Positions 43,303 through 55,360 are shown, counted from the first letter of the stretch. The stretch is 64,000 bases of DNA from Liopterus haemorrhoidalis (GCA_963971575.1 OZ020611.1:210221324-210285323); one strand, 5' to 3'. Notes: a model not told the origin generated them from the letters alone. Translations and numbers: made by a program.

Positions 43303-45213
43303 AAAAAAATATGTAAAGTGTGAATTATCACACATTTCAGGGTTTTGTCCAGGTTCAGATTGAGTAAGTGTAAGAAGTCAACAAAATTCTGGATGTCTAA
43401 GAATATGTTTTTGATAAAAAGTTTTTTGATAATTATTTTTATTCGTTATTTGAGTACTAAGAACTTCCATTTAATTTTTACCGACCGCCAACATATATAA
43501 GGTATTGTGTTCATAACGATTTCGATGGATCTCCACGAATTGAGGTCCCTACATAACGTTTTGACTATTTTTAGCATGATGTCTGTCGGTTTGTCTGTCT
43601 GTTGTGTCTTCTGTCTGTCAGTGTGTCTGTCGGTCCGTGTACACGTGCAGAGCAAATTCGGCTAAAAGGATTTTTATAAAACTTCATATTTAGCTTTTGA
43701 CATCAAGGGACGAGTTGATCAACTTGGAAAAAATTGGTTAACGAGAAATGGGAGTTTACTCCTGTCGGTTTTAAGATTTTTGCGAATATTCAACAAGAGA
43801 GAAATATTTCGAAAAAATTTATTTAACAAAAGTTGCAATAACTAACAACTTTTATTTGAGACATTTTTTGATAAAGCAGCATAAATTAAACAAGTACTCT
43901 GTGATGGCGGTCGGTCCTGTGCTGGCCACAGCTGATTTGTTTAAACTAAATTTAAATAATTTGTGAAAATTTTATCACAACAATATTTAAATTAAAAAAT
44001 TCCAGCAATTTTTTCGGCATATGATTCGTATAATTTTCGTCTATTAATACAGACGAAAATTTCTTATTAATTTAATAATTAATAAGAAATTTGTTGATAA
44101 ACGGTTTAAGGTTTTCAATTTGAAAAACGAATTTCTCATTAATAACATTGTGTTATTTGTTTTATAAGTATTTCACTACTAAAAATGATTTATTCCTGTT
44201 TGATATCTTGATATCTTAATATCTTGATATCTTTGATATCTTAAAAACAAAAAAACTAAACTAAATCAAACAATAGGTTGAATCATGACGTATAACAGTA
44301 AGTTCCTTATACACATGAACTTGATTCTCAGCTGTTAAAATTTTTTTATTATATTTTTAATTTAGGAATAAGACAAAGACTACCTTAGCCATAAATTCAA
44401 AAATACATAACATTATTAGCCTTAATTTAGACATTAATTAAAAAAATAATTAATTTTATCAAAAACACAAAAACTATAATATTTTACAAAAATGTAAACT
44501 GATTAGAAATTCCTCTCGGATGTTTCCAGCTAAGATTAATGTACATTACCTATAAATTTTTCAGTTGTTTAGTTTAACCCCTTCGGGTAAATGGGTGCGG
44601 GACAAGAATTATTTTTAACACGTTTGGTTAAAATCGTGTTAAAAGAAATGAATTTAAAAAAAGAAATTTTCGTTCCTTATTCTACGTCTTAAGAGCTAAC
44701 TTTTGATACCATACAATATTTTTTTTTAATATTATTTTTTTCAAGATCGCAAAGAAATCGATATTTTTGGAAAAATTATCCTGATCAAAAATTCCTGTTG
44801 AACTATTCCAAATTTTTGGAAGAACCCCTCTAGAACATAGGGTGGGGGACAAAAGTTGTCACATATTTTTGGCGAAAATCCTAATATAAAATTGATTTTT
44901 CTAAAATTAAAATTTGCTTGTTGATCCACACATGAAGGGGTTCCATTTGAAAGGCCATTTGAAATTTATCCTTTTTTTTAAATTAAATACATGTTCGTTC
45001 ATATTTATTTCGGGATGTGTTTATTGAACTCTCATTATTTTTCCTATTTATAGTTTAAAGAGTTGTATAAGCATGCCAATTTTCAACTTGTTAAACCGTA
45101 TGGCTACAATTTCTACCGTACAGACAGACAGACACACAGACACACAGACAGACAAACAGACACATGATTGACGTTATAAGGATTTTTGGTGGTCATACCT
45201 ACAAAACCATAAA
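43303..45213 (-). mobile_element. Type 2 HINE-like element with family A inside
   Basis: The minus-strand start at 45213 (TTTATGGTTTTGTAGGTATG) is followed by a GTCTGTNTGTCTGT tract (45118-45165) and the full type 2 order. The tail matches 27830-28171, including 'AAGTATTTCACTAC' and 'TTTTATTCGTTATTTGAGTA', and the 3' hairpin GTGTGATAATTCACAC is near 43322. A family A element at 43475-43939 interrupts the tail. Confidence 0.7.
43475..43939 (+). mobile_element. Family A HINE-like element, deleted copy
   Basis: Starts TTTTTACCGACCGCCAACAT, with a decayed GTCT tract (43582-43635) and 'GTACACGTGCAGAGCAAATT'. It lacks part of the body and ends GGCGGTCGGTCCTGTGCTGG + CCACAGCTGATTT. Confidence 0.75.
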
Positions 45214-46735
45214 AAATGCAAAAAATTTCATGAACGTTTGCAAGATTTTTGGTCAGATTTATTATTAATTCATATTTAAAAATAAATGCAGGCGTGCCTC
45301 AATCAATACCTCAATATCCCAATGGTTTGGGGACTAATACGCGAGTTCTTAAGGTTGCGGGCTGAATTGCCGGTGAGGTTATTTTGTCATCAGTTTTTAA
45401 AATTTAAATAATAAAATTTATAATTTTACAGACATTTACGAGTGAGGCCAAAAATAAACTCGCTGGATAGTACCCAAGAAGAGAGATAGACACAGTAATT
45501 TGTAGAATTTAGTGAACTGTATATGATATGGAATAGCACCATTAAAGTACAGTAGCTACGTCCCTGTTAGAAGATATGAGTATGCGAAAGCCAGCGAAGA
45601 CCATCTGTTCAAAATATTACAACCCCGACTCGAATGTCCAGTGGTCGGACGGTCGAGCGGTCGAACGGTCGAGAGAAGCAGCGCTCTTATATTGTTATAT
45701 CTAACGCACTTATCTTTGCAAGAAGCTATCCTTCATATGGCGCGTTATTGGTAAATAATGCTAAACTACAATCCCTTATCTAAATTGCTTGACCACAATA
45801 CGGTCCTTATATGCGGAAGATGTCTTTCTGAATTCAAATCTGGTTACTTTATGTAACTGTTATTGTTGGAGACTGTCAAAAACACTCGGCATCACGGCAT
45901 ACCGCGGCACATACAATAAAACACACACACGAACAAATAAGGGAATTGAGTAATGCCTACTGCGATGTTTTGCAAGCACAACCCGCTTCTCTGAATAATA
46001 ATATTACTCCCACTACGGATACGGAAGACCGCAAGTCACATGTAATTTCGTTAAGATGATGCTGTCCGGACTTGCTACTCTACCAGTATTGTAAAAAATA
46101 TTTTTATGAATTTGTTTTCGTTTTATGTTACAGTCAAATTGAAAATAAAATTTTTATGGTGGTTAGCAATATATGGAATGTTTTTATGTCAAATAAGAAT
46201 ATGTTAAATAAACTTACTGATTGCGGAATGAATATGATGTTTTTCATAAAGATTTTTCTTATTTTCTTCCTCATATATAGACCTTCATACTTGTCTTATT
46301 TCATTGTCTCGACAGTAAAAAATGGATGATATATTATTTTTTCTACATACCATTTCACGAATTTGGGAAAGATAGATTTCAAAATTATACATTCTTATAA
46401 ATGTTGGCTGATCTGATAAATGTTTAAACATTGATAACATCTTTATTATAACAGATACGATGGAAGAATAAAAAATAATTTTTATTTAAAAATAATATAT
46501 TATATCAACTAACAAACTTTTAGACCAATTTCTGCGGGTTATAGTGTTATACAGACTTTCCTTGTTCTATTTTATTTATTATTGTCATTCTCACTCTTCC
46601 CTCTGTTTGATAGGGTAACCTCTAGATATTTGAATGACTGGCAGTTTCTAATTATGTCATCACCTACTTTTAGGTCACTAGTTGTTCAGCGACAACGAGA
46701 CACTTAATATTCTACGAACTTATTTCTAAACGCCA
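45214..46735. other. Unassigned DNA
   Basis: 45290-45370 has a faint tRNA-like arrangement (CCCAATGGTTTGGGG ... GGGCTGAATTGCCGG), too degenerate to call. 45640-45672 has four GGTCGAxC repeats. The 85-codon frame at 46072-46329 is hydrophobic AT-rich sequence with no recognised domain. Confidence 0.35.
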
Positions 46736-47350
46736 TTTTAGGGTTTTGTAGGTATGACCAAAATACCCTAATACCGTCATTTTGTCGTCTGTCTGTCTGT
46801 CTGTTCGGTAAAAATTGTAGTCAAACGGCTAAACCTAGAGACTTGAAATTTGGCATGCTTATACAACTCTTTGATCCGCACATAGAAAAAATACTAAAAT
46901 ATCTAAAATATATATTCCCCTAAAAATATAAACAAATATGTACTCACCGAAAAAAAAATAATAAATAAATTTCTAAGTAGGGTATAAAATGAAAGCCCTT
47001 AGTTCGTGGATTAACGATCAAAATTTTATTTTTGCAAAATAAATTATTGTAACGCGATTTTTGCCAAAATTGTGCAAAAAATATTTTGTCCCACACCCTG
47101 TAGCCCAGATGGTTTAAACTAAAAATCTGAAAAAATTCTAAGTAATGTACATTGGTGTGAACCGGAATAGTACAACAGGAATTTTTGATCAGATTATGTT
47201 TTCGGAAAATAACTTTTTTGGTGTTTTTTTGTTGACTATTTAATACCTTAACTTTTAACATAAAGTTTGTTTTGGCATCCCAAATAATCATCATTCACTA
47301 AATACCTGCGAAACCCTGAACTGTGTGAAAATTCACAATTCACATCAATT
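46736..47350 (+). mobile_element. Family B HINE-like element, copy B5, cassette lost
   Basis: About 615 bp. The 5' half matches B1, B4 and B6 up to 'TTTTCGGAAAATAAC', then jumps to 'TTTGTTTTGGCATCCCAAAT' and the 3' end. The tRNA-like cassette and about 450 bp around it are deleted. Its 3' T-run is the start of copy B6. Confidence 0.85.
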
Positions 47351-48403
47351 TTTAGGGTTTTGTAGGTATGACCAAAAAACCCTTATACCGTCATTTTGTC
47401 GTCTGTCTGTCTGTCTGTCTATTCGGTAAAAATTGTAGCCAAACGGCTAAACCTAGAGAGTTGAAATTTGGCATGCCTGTACAACTTTTTGACCCGCATA
47501 TAGGAAAAATACTAAAACATCTAAAAAACATATCCCCCTAAAAATATAAACAAATATGAGCACATCGAAAAAAAAATATATTTTTTTAAAATTCTGAGTA
47601 GGGTATCAAATGAAAGCCCTTAGTACGTGGATTAACGATCAAAATTTTTTTTTTGCAAAATAAATTATTTTGAAGCTTTTTTGAAAATTGTGCAACAAAA
47701 TTTTTGTCCCACACCCTGTAGCCCAGATGGTTTAAACTAAAAATCTGAAAAAATTCTAAGTAATGTATATTGGTGTGAACCGGAATAGTACAACAGGAAT
47801 TTTTGATCAGATTATGTTTTCGGAAAATAATGCATTTTTTGTGTTTTTAACTAAAATATGTTAAATATCTAATTCGCTATGTAACCAAGTTAATACGTCA
47901 GCGCTCATAGCGATGTGCGTTAAATCATTGGTTTTTGTCAAACAGGTAACTTGCAAACTAGAGTTCGAAGCCTGCCAATTTTAATTTTTTTGTTTTTTTT
48001 TTGCAGTTTCCTTTTGTTTAAATTATTTTTTCAAAATTCTAGTTATATTTTGGTAAAATTGCATTTAATTTTTAAAAGCGTAAATTTAATAACCAGTGGG
48101 AAGTGTTGAAATTATAATTTAATTCTGTTTGATGTATACGAAATCAGAGGACGGGGCTAATGATTTAAGCAACCAATAGAAGCTACAGGCGCAATTTTCA
48201 AAATCTTAATGAACCTTGCTATGTAAAAAAAATACTGCACATATTTAGAAACTTAAATAATGGTATTAGGCATTCGAATTAAAATTCATAAAAAAATATT
48301 TTGACATAAAATTTTTTTTGGCATCCCAAATAATCATTATTCAGTTATTAAATACCTGCAAAACCCTGAAATGTGTGAAAATTCACACTTCACATCAATT
48401 TTT
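47351..48403 (+). mobile_element. Family B HINE-like element, copy B6
   Basis: About 1.05 kb with all parts: TTTTTAGGGTTTTGTAGGTA start, (GTCT)n at 47399-47422, cassette at 47886-47977, 'AACCAGTGGGAAGTGTTG', 3' subterminal CCTGCAAAACCCTGAAATGT, hairpin GTGTGAAAATTCACAC and T-run. It directly follows B5 head to tail. Confidence 0.88.
47886..47977 (+). other. tRNA-like cassette in copy B6
   Basis: A-box-like TAGCGATGTGCG (47908-47919) and B-box-like AGTTCGAAGCC (47962-47972), starts 54 bp apart as in B1 and B4. 'ACTTGCAAACTAGAGTTCGA' resembles 'ATTTGCAAACTAGGGTTCGA' in B1. A T-run follows. Confidence 0.6.
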
Positions 48404-49213
48404 TATATTAATCTTCAGTAGATGGCCTAACATCAAAACACATAGAGTAATATACTATTTAATTTAGTGGAATTCCATCTTAAGTATTTTTATTATATTT
48501 ATATTCCACTGAGATTCATCATTTATTAACATCAGTGTCTTTTTAGCATGAAATATTATTAAATAAAACATTGTAAAAAGAAACTGAGTGCGGTCCTGTC
48601 AGTGGACACTAATTGTCTTTCCCCTCCAGTACCTAATCTGCGGACTTAAATTCTCGTTTAGTTTTTTCCGCTCCGGGCGCCCGGAGTTAAGATTACACAA
48701 TAAGAGTGAGCATTAGGGGAGCGCTTTAAGACGTTACAGCTTCATTACGGCATAAATCCGGGGAGCTAGACGGTGTCATTTAAAAAGGATGGTCCTTGCC
48801 CCAAGTGTACACTACACTGTCATGTCTCCCTGTTGTGTTCTCTTCTTCCCTGAATGAGTGGTGTGGTGGTGGTGAACACACCACCAAACGCACTTGAATA
48901 TCTGTTATTGGAAATTAATATTGACAAATGTAGGGGTGCAAGTGTTTGCTTTATTTATTGATGCATTTCAATCGATGTAACTGCGGGAACTTTTGGGAAA
49001 CTAATTTGTATGATTGTAGGGAATAAAGCGAGGTACACGTTTAACACGATAGCTCTCGATATGAAATTGTTGACATACACTTGTTAGTAAAGTTTTTCTT
49101 CCTCTCCATTTTGTTCAAGGAAAGAATTGTTATAAGAATCTTAAATGAAAAATGTTTCACTAAATTGTTTATCCGTCATAACAAAGCTACATTATTCTGC
49201 TTTCGTGACTATT
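48404..49213. other. Unassigned, possibly unique host DNA
   Basis: 48580-48900 is of mixed composition ('CTCCGGGCGCCCGGAG' palindrome, 'GGCATAAATCCGGGGAGCTA', 'GTGGTGGTGAACACACCACC' hairpin) and matches nothing else in the window. A conserved non-coding or regulatory segment is possible, not shown. Confidence 0.35.
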
Positions 49214-49238
49214 AATTTTTAGGGTTTTGTAGGTATAG
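49214..49238 (+). mobile_element. HINE-like 5' stub
   Basis: Only TTTTTAGGGTTTTGTAGGTA remains before a SINE begins. Confidence 0.5.
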
Positions 49239-49580
49239 GCTATTCTAAACCATTCTTCTTCTTCAGTCGGTAAACGTCCCACAGTAGTCTCACCGAGCCG
49301 TGTTTTTCACTTCCGTACTACTACTTTATGTTTGGCAAGGGCCTTTCACTTCAAAGTGTAAAGTTTTGGGTCTACAACTCCCACGGTGACCTAATACGGT
49401 TTGGGAACGGTGATGTATTTATTAAATGATGCTTTTTTAAATTCTTATTTATTTTTTACTATTTTAAATTACAAATATCCATGCCCTGACCGGTATTCGA
49501 ATTCGGGATCTTTAGCACGAGGAGCAAAGTAGCTTTATGCGCTACTGAGGTCGGCCAAGCTAGTTACGGCCAAGTCGGTT
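49239..49580 (-). mobile_element. tRNA-derived SINE
   Basis: Minus-strand head: 'TGGCCGACCTCAGTAGCG' (A-box, about 49552) and 'GAATTCGAATACC' (B-box, about 49490), 54 bp apart. A longer tRNA-unrelated body follows, ending near 'GTAAACGTCCCACAGTAG' on the complementary strand. The A-to-B spacing equals that of the cassettes in B1, B4 and B6. Confidence 0.65.
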
Positions 49581-49694
49581 ACGAGCTAATTTATTAATGT
49601 TTGAAGTTGGTTTTTGCTAAACAAAATGATCAAAAGCTTCAATCAAACTTTAACAGTTACTAGAATTTAAAATATAGTTCCGCTTTAACCAAAG

Positions 49695-50480
49695 AAACAG
49701 GTTATATGACCACCAAAAACCTTTGTAACGTCACTCATGTGTTTGTTTGTCTGTACGGTAGAATTTGTATCCAAACGGCTAAACATATAAACCACATATA
49801 TGAAAAAAAAAGAGAATTCAAAAAACACATCGCGAGGTATTTGTATTTAATGAAAAAAATATATATCTTTTTAAAATTTTGAGTGGGATATCAAATGAAA
49901 CCTTTGAGCGGTTACACAAGCAAATTTTTATTTTTGAAAAATCATTTTACCAAAAATCTGCCAAAAATGTTTGGTCTCTCACACCATTTTCCAGAGGGGT
50001 TGAGCTAAAAACCTGAGTTAAAGACTTGAAAAAACCCAATAATGGACAATGATTGGAAGCAGAATAGTGCAACTGGAATTATTCATCAGTTTTTCGAAAA
50101 ATAAAGAATTATTTTACGAAAAAATTATTGTGTGGTATTAAAAGAACGCTCTTAAAACGTAGATTAAGGAACAGAAAAAAGCTTTTTAAAATTTTCTTAT
50201 TTTAAAACGATTTTTTCAAAAATGTAGTAAAAAAATACTCTCCCCCCCCCCTTTAGAGCAAAGTATTTATCTAACTATTATCTAATTATCTTTAAAAATC
50301 ATAAGTAATGTACATTTATCTAAACTGGAAACGTACAAGAGGAATTGTTGCTCAGATTTCGTTATTGGAGAATATTGCAATTTTTGTGTTTTTGACAAAA
50401 TTATTAATTTTTTAATTCATGTCTAAATCATGGCTAATAACGTTATGAATTTTTTGTATTTATGGTTATTTTTTGTATTT
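49695..50480 (+). mobile_element. Type 2 HINE-like element
   Basis: 'TATGACCACCAAAAACC', 'GTCACTCATGTGTTTGTTTG' (decayed GTCT tract), 'CCAAACGGCTAAACATATAA', 'CTTAAAACGTAGATTAAGG' and 'TGTACATTTATCTAAACTGG' in type 2 order. 5' subterminal repeat missing. Confidence 0.6.
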
Positions 50481-50570
50481 ATGGTAGTGTTTTTTTTTTT
50501 TTTTTCCTGAAATTAAATACCACTATATTTTTTACAGCTAAGAATCGAGTTCATGTGTGTAGAACAGTGT

Positions 50571-50789
50571 TTCTCAATCTTGTTACTCCCGTGGCACATT
50601 TTCCAAGCAAGAAAAATTTCGCGGCACATCTACGTAGTCATAGAAGAAGACATTTTGAATGCAGACGTCCCTGTATTCAGTATATGTAAATTTCAATTCG
50701 TCATAAAAAGACCATTTCTGTACTTTATTATTATTAATGGTATTGTACGTATATTCAGACAATGATGTTAAAATAATCACAACGCTAGA
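50571..50789 (+). mobile_element. Probable hAT left end
   Basis: CAGTGTTTCTCAATCTTGTT followed by 'GTGGCACATTTTCCAAGC' and 'GCGGCACATC' is typical of a hAT terminus. No right end or target duplication was found. Confidence 0.45.
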
Positions 50790-51190
50790 TTTTTTAAGAA
50801 TTCGCGGCATATCTGGCCCATTCTTTTCTTCCACTTTTTAAAATCTCCTAACTCATCTTCTATCGGTATACCTTCAAAATATTCATGAACTGCAGCATAA
50901 ATCTCTGTCTAAGACAAAAACCTTCTACTTCGTAAATTTTTTAAACCCAAAAAATAGCCAAAAGTTGCACATTACTCAATCTGGTGAGTATGGTGGGTGT
51001 TGAATTATTTTCATACTTTTTTCCGCCAAAAACTGGAGAGTTGAAGATATCCTATTGGAAGACGCATTATCATGATGTAATATAATCCCTTTCTATGGAA
51101 TTCTACTGAGCACTTCAGTCACAAAATTTTTGGTGTACCATTTATCTGTAATTGTCTTCTATCCATCCAGCTCAATTGTATTTACTGGGC
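50790..51190 (-). pseudogene. mariner transposase C-terminal fragment
   Basis: Minus strand, frameshifted: 'DKWYTKNFVTEVLSRIP', 'GIILHHDNASSNRISSTLQF' (second catalytic aspartate), 'LAEKSMKIIQHPPYSPD' (third aspartate), and 'EDELGDFKKWKKRMGQICRE'-like end. The 34-residue spacing between aspartates fits D,D(34)D. The N-terminal half is absent. Confidence 0.75.
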
Positions 51191-52540
51191 CCGTACAGAA
51201 GTACAGAAGTCTAAAGAATACGACTTACATTACTTTTTGCAAGAATTTATTATTATTTTTTGTAATATCAAAAATTTGAAACACAAAAAAGAATCTATGA
51301 TTAATTCCTTTCGTGTCTATAGGTATATGATGTATTGTTAATTTTATCACATTTGTAGAGGTATTTTAAAAACCAAATCAAATAAATAACTACATTTGTA
51401 AATAATAAAATAGATTTTATGAAATACTGGATTATAATCCCACAGTGCTATAAAAGTAGACATCCTAATTTTAAATAGAGTTTTCTAAAGCCTGATCCAC
51501 CCCTGTGGGTCTCAGTGGGTAATCCCGTGCAACATGCCGGCATCAAGTCGTCCCGGAATCACTGTTATTGAGAGTAATCACCGATCAATGCAGGGTGCTA
51601 CCGTCACCACTGTGATATAAGCTGTTTGATGCTTTGTTCAACTGAATATAACTAATTGAATGCCGTGACGCTAGCATCAAATCACATGACAACTCAATAT
51701 GGAATACGATGAAGATTTCGAACAAGTGGATTCGTTATTGGGACGAGTTATTGTCATTGTGGTGTATCGAAATTTTGTGAAATAGATATTGATTTCTTCT
51801 TGAGATCAAGATAACGGTTACAATCAAATATATAATTATTGTCAACTAGTGTTACATTTCCTTTTCTTGCTTGTATGGATAGATTTGTATATAAACTTAT
51901 TATATCTTTTGTCAAACCAAAGCATTTAACAATAAGCAATGTATTTTTATGATAATTTTAGCACATTTAATAGTGAATACGTCATAATTTTTCAAAAGAA
52001 ATATTAATATATCATTCATTCCTTTAGTTTAAAAATCGGAGAGAAAACGGCACAGAGTAATCTGGAAGAATTTGTGGAGGGCGACAAGTCATGTATGGTA
52101 ACATAATAGAAATACTATTATTTTTTTCTGTTCATTCATCTGGGAACAAAATGCGGATATGATCATGGGATCTTGTTGAACATTATAGTAGCTTCAAGAA
52201 GATCTCGTTTCCAATTCGTTGTAGCCGTTGTGCCAAATTTTTTATCACGCTGCTGTCTCATAATATGTAGCGACCCTGTAGTATAACGTAAACATATTGA
52301 AATATTTAGTGATTAATTTCTGTAATTATGATGATTTAACCATCATCAGCTTTCGTGCTGGAAGGTAGGGGTCTGTAAACCGCAAGCTAGAGTCAAAAGA
52401 TAATTTTGAAATCATAGCCAAAACTAAGATGTCCAAATGATAGACTCACACTGAAATTAGATTTCTGAATTAGAAATTCGGGTTCTAGGCGATAGGTGAA
52501 CTTTACATGGATATCAAAATATTATACTTTAATTTTAACC
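51191..52540. other. Unassigned DNA
   Basis: 51490-51700 is GC-richer ('CCACCCCTGTGGGTCTCAGT', 'TCGTCCCGGAATCACTG') and may be a diverged SINE. Otherwise AT-rich with nothing recognised. Confidence 0.35.
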
Positions 52541-52679
52541 ATTTCTAAATGGCGACCATTTATTTACAAAATAATAAATAACATAAAAATCGTAGAAACT
52601 AAATTATAAAAAGATATAACATTATGTAACTAGGAAAAACAATCAAACAAAATATGACTAAATTTAGTAATAAACCAAG

Positions 52680-52917
52680 GAAAATTTACAAATGTTCAAT
52701 ATGACCTCCGTTGTTATCCACACATTTTCTCATTCGTAATAAAATCTCTTCCATTATATTTAGAACGATATTCTCTTGAATTTCCCTGATGGCTGTTCTT
52801 ACCTTCAGAATACCTTTCTTGGTAGAGTTGCTGGGCCCTAACAGAATTTATTTGACATTCCCCGAATGTCAGAACCATATCTGTCATTTCTACATTTGAA
52901 TAACGTACGTAAACCAT
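52680..52917 (-). pseudogene. DUF4817-type transposon protein, centre deleted
   Basis: ATG at 52917: 'VEMTDMVLTFGECQINSVRA' and 'QQLYQERYSEGKNS' resemble the N-terminal helix-turn-helix (DUF4817) of insect transposon proteins. The reading then moves, after a frameshift, to 'AIREIQENIVLNIMEEILLR' and 'MRKCVDNNGGHIEHL' plus stop, which looks like the C-terminal end of the same protein type. The DDE centre would be deleted. Confidence 0.55.
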
Positions 52918-54599
52918 AATTATAAACGATTTGATATTATCACCTTTAATATCAAACTACTAGTACTAACAGGCAAGAAAATCTGAAGGTTTTATTTGTT
53001 TTTTTTTATGTAACAAAATCATTTTCAAAGCTTGCTATGGAAAATTAAAATTTGGAAATATGGAATGGAAATGGTTAAAATTTAAGTATATATTTTGATA
53101 TCTTTGTAAAGCTGATTTAATGTACTTTCAAGAAAAAAATAATAATGTACCGATTCCCTATGCTAGATAAAAAACTTACAACAATTTCCGCTGAAACCGG
53201 AAGTGATGCAGAATTCTTATTATAGTCCTAAAATGGGCCTTTTTGTCTAGTTTAGCTTCTTACTGAAGAATTTTTTTTTATCTCTTAAAATAAAGGAGTT
53301 TTTCGAGGTGCGGCGTTTCAAACAAACAACCTGTATATTTAGGTCCCTACCAATTGACGCATGTATTATCTTATAGTAGATCTGAATTATTCCATACTTT
53401 GATTTTAATATAAGGAGTTATAGTCCGTACCAAATTAATTTTGAAAATCGCAATAAAATAATAAAAGTTAGGGAACTCATAAAATTACGATAGAAGTGAT
53501 ATAACTAGGCGTGTCAACCCATTAGCCGTAGGGATTAGTTTTTCACATTACGCATCTTACTTAAAGGATTGACAAAAACAAGTATACTTATTTATAGTTA
53601 GTACTTAAACGTATGTATACGCCACTGAACGTTGACTGTTTACAACGTGGTTGTAAATATGAACCCTAGTTCTTTTGTAGTTTAACAATGTGATTATAGT
53701 TATACGCGATAATTGTTTTATGCCGATATTCAAAAGTAATATGGTATGTTCTATACACTACGTTCAATAAAAGTCGGTTTGGAATTAAGTTTACGTTTAC
53801 TGACACAAACTATACAATTTAAATGTATTTAAAAAGTTTAAGTTTAAAACAGTTCACTGTCAAGCTAGAACAAATCGTATAAATCACCGGATAATCGAAC
53901 GAGAGTACCTCAAAAATTCAAAGATTCGGTAAGCTATTCGTGAACAGAACCGAAAATATCTTCCTGTTCTAAGTTGAAAGAACGTTTATATAAGTTTTGG
54001 AGTATTATTTAAATACTTCTTTAAATCTAGGAAATCAGTATTTGTAGTTGTAATTTAATGAGTTAATCCCGTTCACAACTATGACATAAAATTTAATAAA
54101 TTATTAAGTTTTCATTATTTTTTTATGTTATCAATCAAATTTTTAATTTAATAAAAAAACTTTGAACAACTCACAATTCTAATAATTTTGAAATTGTAAA
54201 ATTTTCTTGCATGACAAATTATACCAAATGTATAACGGGCTGAACTTTAAATTTTAAAATGTTATGTCAAGATAACCTAAGCCGGAGGAACAATGAAAAT
54301 TAGTTTTAAGATAGGTTTAAATTTAAATTAGTTCGTGCTCGTTATGACGAAGTTCTAACTTATATATTTTCAAAAAATAAATAAACTTTCATTGAAATAA
54401 AAATAGTGTAAATATACATTACATGTTTTTAATATCCCTATGAAATTCTCATCAAAATCACTAATTATTTAATAATACCCTGGCGCTGATTGTTATTATT
54501 ATAAATGAATCTCTAAAACTATACCCACTTATATAACCTAGGATAAGGTGATTCTCTAAACTCTGTGTCATAAAACCAATATTAGAATCCGCAAATTCA
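52918..54599. other. AT-rich unassigned DNA
   Basis: No recognised gene or repeat. 'GAAACCGGAAGTGATGCAGA' at about 53193 and 'ACAACCTGTATATTTAGG' at about 53324 may be remnants of element ends. Confidence 0.35.
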
Positions 54600-54930
54600 A
54601 TTTGATGAGTTCGTAGCAATAACTGTTGGTCACTTCTTTGGTATTCACCAAGTTCAGCAGTTTCTCGGTTTACGAGTTTGAGGGGTTCGATTCCCAGTAA
54701 TCCAACGGCGAGATCCCTTACGCATCGGCCCTAATCTGGTAGTTATTGCCGCGCACCGGCTTGCCAGGATGTGCAGGATTTTTGGACAAAGCGAATCCAG
54801 GATGACGCCGCGTGTATGTGTGGGTATGTAGACGGTGTGGTTTAGTATGCGGTACGCGATCGCGCGCGCCGTCTGTTCCAAGAAGACCTCACTTCTAGTG
54901 CGAGGGTTGGACCGGGGTTAAACTGCGTAT
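54600..54930 (+). mobile_element. Probable tRNA-related SINE
   Basis: A GC-rich block in AT-rich surroundings. GGGGTTCGATTCCC (54682-54695) is a perfect tRNA T-arm/B-box. An A-box is not convincing (TAGCAATAACTG at about 54615). The remainder (54700-54920) contains 'GCGGTACGCGATCGCGCGCG'. No target duplication identified. Confidence 0.4.
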
Positions 54931-55310
54931 AATAATGCTTACACATGTAAAATATGTTGGAAAAATATAACAGATTCAATGTATGGAGCTGAACTTTCAA
55001 ATATTGGGATACGACTGATACATACAAATATTTTTCTTCACTTTTTCGAATAATACCATGTGTTCCACAACTGTTTTAAAAATACTGCAGTCTACAATAA
55101 TTCATTTTATTTCATTTTGTATTTCGTTACACAATGAAAGAACTTGAAAAATTCGAAAAATCTCAAATGACAAACATAATTATTAGTGCAGGTCGTTATA
55201 CATTGAAAAATCAAATGATTTTAAATACTGAGACGGTAACATCGTCTTGATAATAACGTATTTTTGACATAATTTATATTTTTTACGTAAATTTTTCCAT
55301 GTGTTTTAAT
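54931..55310. other. AT-rich unassigned DNA
   Basis: No recognised feature. Confidence 0.4.
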
Positions 55311-55315
55311 TTATC

Positions 55316-55360
55316 ACAAGCTGAAGATGCATTTACTGCAATAAATGGGAAACGCCCCAT
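55316..55360 (+). repeat. Hammerhead-like / Penelope-like terminal motif
   Basis: CTGAAGATG, a CATTTA/TAAATG stem, then GGGAAACGCC. The order CUGANGA - stem II - GAAA resembles the hammerhead motif reported in Penelope-like elements, but with extra bases and an unproven stem III. An opposed motif lies at 55555-55586. Confidence 0.3.

Noticed and set aside
45290..45370. A further tRNA-like element
   Set aside because: Only vague similarity to A- and B-boxes, outside any family B copy.
46072..46329. An 85-residue membrane protein
   Set aside because: The hydrophobicity follows from AT-rich codons; no family, promoter or splice evidence.
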